Origin: Bryobacteraceae bacterium
Lineage (GTDB): Bacteria; Acidobacteriota; Terriglobia; Bryobacterales; Bryobacteraceae
Assembly: GCA_014860455.1 (NCBI GenBank)
Contig: JACZJQ010000010.1
Span: 1 to 47,462 of the forward strand
Length of the DNA: 47,462 nucleotides
Direction of reading: 5' to 3'
Shown here: in pieces, positions 44,995 to 47,462 of the stretch
Numbering within the stretch: position 1 is the first letter of the stretch
Layout: every line of letters starts with the position of its first letter
The notes under the pieces: generated by a model
What the model was told of the DNA's origin: nothing
Seen by the model: only the letters and a program-made list of their open reading frames with translations
Databases searched by the model: none
Program-made: the position numbers and the translations under genes

Positions 44995-45546
44995 ATGAGA
45001 CTTTTTATCGGCCTCGACGTGCCCTGGCAGATCCGGCGCAACCTCGAACTCCTGCTCAAGCACCTCCAGACCAAAGCGGAAATCGCATGGAGCCCTCTGG
45101 ACAACCTCCACGTCACCACAAAGTTCGTCGGCGAATGGCCCGAAGACCGCATCGAACAACTCAAGCAGGCGCTCACGCTCGTCCCCCGCCCCGGCGCGCT
45201 CAACATCGCCATCCGCGGCATCGGTTGGTTCCCCAATCCCCATCAGCCGCGCGTGCTCTACGCCGGAATTCAAGGGCCGCCCGCACTCGCCACTCTCTCC
45301 GCCGATACCGAATCGGCCTGCGAATCTCTCGGCATCGCCGCCGAACGACGCGACTACCGTCCCCACCTGACCCTCGCCCGCGTCCGCAACCCGAAGCCGT
45401 TGTTCGAACTCAAGCGAGCCATCGCCGAGTTGCCCGACGACAGCTTCGGCGCATTCGAGTCCATGGAGTTTCACCTCTATAAGACCGAACTCCGGCCGCA
45501 AGGCTCCCTGTACACTAAACTGGCCTCTTATCCCCTGATCCCATGA
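44995..45546 (+). CDS. thpR: RNA 2',3'-cyclic phosphodiesterase (2H family)
   Basis: A 183-residue 2H-phosphoesterase (ThpR/LigT). Both catalytic HxT motifs are present: H39 in NLHVTTKF and H124 in RPHLTLAR, at the expected distance. It opens 2',3'-cyclic phosphates on RNA ends. Its stop overlaps the plsY start by four bases, a short operon thpR-plsY-gpsA. Confidence 0.93.
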   Translation: MRLFIGLDVPWQIRRNLELLLKHLQTKAEIAWSPLDNLHVTTKFVGEWPEDRIEQLKQALTLVPRPGALNIAIRGIGWFPNPHQPRVLYAGIQGPPALATLSADTESACESLGIAAERRDYRPHLTLARVRNPKPLFELKRAIAELPDDSFGAFESMEFHLYKTELRPQGSLYTKLASYPLIP

Positions 45547-46145
45547 CACCAACGCTTGCACTCATCGCCGCTTACCTGCTCGGCGGCGTCCCCTTCGGTT
45601 ACCTGCTGGTGCGGCTCAAAACCGGCCAGGATGTCCGCGACATGGGCAGCGGCAACATCGGCGCAACAAACGTCCTGCGCACCACCGGCCGTGCCTTCGG
45701 CATCCTCACGCTGCTTCTCGATATCGCCAAGGGCTGGTTCGCCGTCTGGATGATGGGCCGCCTCGTCAACAACGATCCCGTCTGGATGGCCGCCGCCGGC
45801 GTCGCCGTCGTCCTCGGACACGCCTTCCCCATCTTCCTCAAGTTCCAGGGAGGCAAAGCCGTGGCCAGCTTCGTCGGCGTGGCGCTGGCGCTTGCGCCCA
45901 TGGCCCTGCTCGCCGTGGTCGTCATCTTCGTCATGGTCGTCGCCAAAACCCGCTTCATCTCGCTCGGCTCCATCCTAGGCGCCGCCCTGTTCCCGCTCGC
46001 CGTCTGGCTGCTCTACCATCCCCTGTGGCAGGTGATGCTGGCCGTCACCTTCTGCGGCTTCTTCATCGTTTGGCGGCACAGCGCCAACATCGCGCGTCTC
46101 CGCACCGGCACCGAAAACGTCTTCCGCTTCGGAGGAAAAAAGTGA
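45543..46145 (+). CDS. plsY: Acyl-phosphate:glycerol-3-phosphate acyltransferase PlsY
   Basis: A 200-residue integral membrane enzyme that acylates glycerol-3-phosphate at sn-1. It has SGNIGATNVLRTTGR (conserved loop 1), HAFPIFLKFQGGKAVA (loop 2, GGKxVA) and about five to seven membrane helices. The ATG at 45543 overlaps thpR. The next gene gpsA makes its substrate; the two overlap by four bases (GTGA). Confidence 0.95.
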   Translation: MTPTLALIAAYLLGGVPFGYLLVRLKTGQDVRDMGSGNIGATNVLRTTGRAFGILTLLLDIAKGWFAVWMMGRLVNNDPVWMAAAGVAVVLGHAFPIFLKFQGGKAVASFVGVALALAPMALLAVVVIFVMVVAKTRFISLGSILGAALFPLAVWLLYHPLWQVMLAVTFCGFFIVWRHSANIARLRTGTENVFRFGGKK

Positions 46146-47140
46146 GCCGCCTCGCCGTCATCGGCGGCGGCAGTTGGGGAACCGCCCTCGCCCTGGCGCT
46201 CGCCCCCAAGTACGACAGCGTGCGCCTATGGGTCTTCGAGCCCTACCTCGCGGACACCATCAACCGCGCCCGCATCAACGACGTTTTCCTGCCCGGCTTC
46301 AATCTCCCCGCCACCATCGAAGCTGGAACTCGCCTGGACTGGGCCGTCGACTCCGCCGATACCGTCCTCGGGGTGATGCCCTCCCACCACGCACGCTCCA
46401 TCTACACCCAGCTCGCGCCTCACGCCGCGCCCGACATGCTCTTCGTCAGCGCCACCAAGGGCCTCGAACCAGACTCCCTGCTGCGCATCTCCGAAGTTAT
46501 CCACGACGTGCTCAAGCCCCGTTTCGAAGCCCGCATCGGCGTCTTGAGCGGACCCACCTTCGCCCGCGAAATCGCCCGCGGCGAACCCGCCGCCATCGTC
46601 ATCTCTTCGCTCGACGCCGATCTCGCCCGCACCATCCAGCACCGCTTTGCCGGCCCGTCCTTCCGCCTCTACACCAACTCCGACCCCGTCGGCGTCGAAA
46701 TCGGCGCCGCGCTCAAAAACGTCATCGCCATCGCCGCCGGCGTCTGCGCCGGCCTCGGCCTCGGCGCCAACACCATGGCCGCCCTCATCACCCGCGGACT
46801 CGCCGAAATCACCCGCCTCGCCGTCGCCGCCGGCGGCAGCGCCCGTACACTCGCCGGACTCGCCGGGCTCGGCGACCTCGTCCTCACCTGCAACGGCGAA
46901 CTCTCCCGCAACCGCACCGTCGGCTACCAACTCGGCCAAGGCAAGTCGCTCTCTGAAATCCTCGGCGGCATGCGCATGGTCGCCGAAGGCGTGCAGACGA
47001 CATCGGCCGCCGTCGCCCTCGCCGCCCGCCTCGGCGTCGAAGTCCCCATCGCGACCCAAATGCACGCCGTGCTCTATCAGGACAAATCCCCCAAGGCCGC
47101 CCTGCGCGACCTCATGGAACGCTCTCTCAAAGAAGAGTAA
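46142..47140 (+). CDS. gpsA: Glycerol-3-phosphate dehydrogenase [NAD(P)+]
   Basis: A 332-residue enzyme reducing dihydroxyacetone phosphate to glycerol-3-phosphate. The Rossmann motif GGGSWGTALA is at the start, the GPTFAREIA segment and the active-site Lys in ALKNVIAIAAG follow, and the C-terminal helical domain has GLGDLVLTC and SRNRTVG. The start is a GTG at 46142, with GGAGG ten bases upstream; a longer ATG frame to 46025 is a shadow inside plsY. Confidence 0.95.
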   Translation: MSRLAVIGGGSWGTALALALAPKYDSVRLWVFEPYLADTINRARINDVFLPGFNLPATIEAGTRLDWAVDSADTVLGVMPSHHARSIYTQLAPHAAPDMLFVSATKGLEPDSLLRISEVIHDVLKPRFEARIGVLSGPTFAREIARGEPAAIVISSLDADLARTIQHRFAGPSFRLYTNSDPVGVEIGAALKNVIAIAAGVCAGLGLGANTMAALITRGLAEITRLAVAAGGSARTLAGLAGLGDLVLTCNGELSRNRTVGYQLGQGKSLSEILGGMRMVAEGVQTTSAAVALAARLGVEVPIATQMHAVLYQDKSPKAALRDLMERSLKEE

Positions 47141-47142
47141 AT

Positions 47143-47462
47143 CTAACCTGCCCTCAGCACCGTACACACCGACGCGCAAATCGGCCCGCCGATATTAAAC
47201 GTCGCTGCCGCCCGCGCATCTTCTACCTGCAACCCCTCCGGCACCCGTCCCAGCAACTGCATCGCCGCCCACCCGATCATCGCCACACCCGACGCTCCCA
47301 CCGGATGCCCCTTCGCAATCAACCCGCCCGACGTGTTGATGCCACACTCGCCATCCACCGCCGCCTTGCCCTCCACCCAATACCTCGCCCCCTTGCCGAT
47401 CTCCGCCTTCCCAATCACCTCCGTCCCGATCGCCCCCATCACCGTGAAACAATCATGCACCT
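47143..47462 (-). CDS. Thiolase, C-terminal part (SCP2/acetyl-CoA acetyltransferase-like)
   Basis: The gene enters from the right edge, so only the last 105 or so residues are seen. NTSGGLIAKGHPVGASG is the conserved thiolase block with the catalytic His, and the end NIGGPICASVC supplies the second Cys region. Such enzymes condense or cleave acyl-CoA. The N-terminal Cys nucleophile lies outside. It converges with gpsA at 2 bases. Confidence 0.85.
   Translation of the reverse strand, partial: VHDCFTVMGAIGTEVIGKAEIGKGARYWVEGKAAVDGECGINTSGGLIAKGHPVGASGVAMIGWAAMQLLGRVPEGLQVEDARAAATFNIGGPICASVCTVLRAG

Noticed and set aside
44961-45236. The longer 5' extension of the 3-methyladenine glycosylase frame up to 45236.
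   Set aside because: The added residues are antisense to thpR, with no homology; the ATG at 44960 matches the family start.

Overview
The window is high-GC, gene-dense bacterial chromosome, most likely from an acidobacterium of the Bryobacterales/Solibacter type. The best taxonomic clue is the secreted protein at 31937-33073, which matches the VWFA-related family largely confined to Acidobacteria. The polysaccharide-degrading enzymes and the base composition fit. I saw no rRNA, tRNA, CRISPR array, insertion sequence or prophage, so the window reads as ordinary chromosome carrying two accessory islands.

Layout. 1-1843: end of a LysM protein, a YCII-like protein and a beta-propeller protein. 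2071-2439: a Doc/Fic toxin with no antitoxin and no normal start codon. 2551-9729: a GT39-like membrane glycosyltransferase, a heparinase-type lipoprotein preceded by a structured leader that recalls a cobalamin riboswitch, a secreted GH50-like hydrolase and a small helical protein. 9878-16153: a tight six-gene minus-strand operon (esterase, ATP-grasp ligase, GCS2 carboxylate-amine ligase, M29 aminopeptidase, ATP-grasp-like protein, ATP-grasp ligase) that looks like an uncharacterised pathway for a small peptide or amide. 16293-20413: another esterase, an old-yellow-enzyme oxidoreductase and a diheme cytochrome c.

20615-27824 is the most exciting part. It is a four-gene minus-strand operon with a recognisable promoter, encoding a CHAT-NACHT-HEAT protein, an alpha/beta hydrolase, a gingipain (C25)-like caspase-fold protease and, last, a bacterial gasdermin with the typical N-terminal Cys. 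This is the architecture expected of an abortive-infection (pyroptosis-like) phage defence system: the sensor/protease module is activated, a protease clips the gasdermin, and the pore kills the cell. The embedded lipase-like hydrolase and the second clan-CD protease make it unusual. A divergent exported-protein/membrane-protein pair (28115-29358) may belong to the same island.

29620-33931: GH3 glycosidase, stand-alone receiver, VWFA protein and rhomboid protease. 34005-37395: hypABCDE for [NiFe]-hydrogenase maturation, with neither hypF nor hydrogenase subunits in view. 37419-41801: carB and carA. 42050-47462: a LonB-like protease, a 3-methyladenine glycosylase, thpR-plsY-gpsA (the last two are consecutive steps of phospholipid synthesis) and the end of a thiolase gene. 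No stretch over 300 bases lacks a gene; the largest gaps are 27825-28114, 29359-29619, 41802-42049 and 4186-4416.
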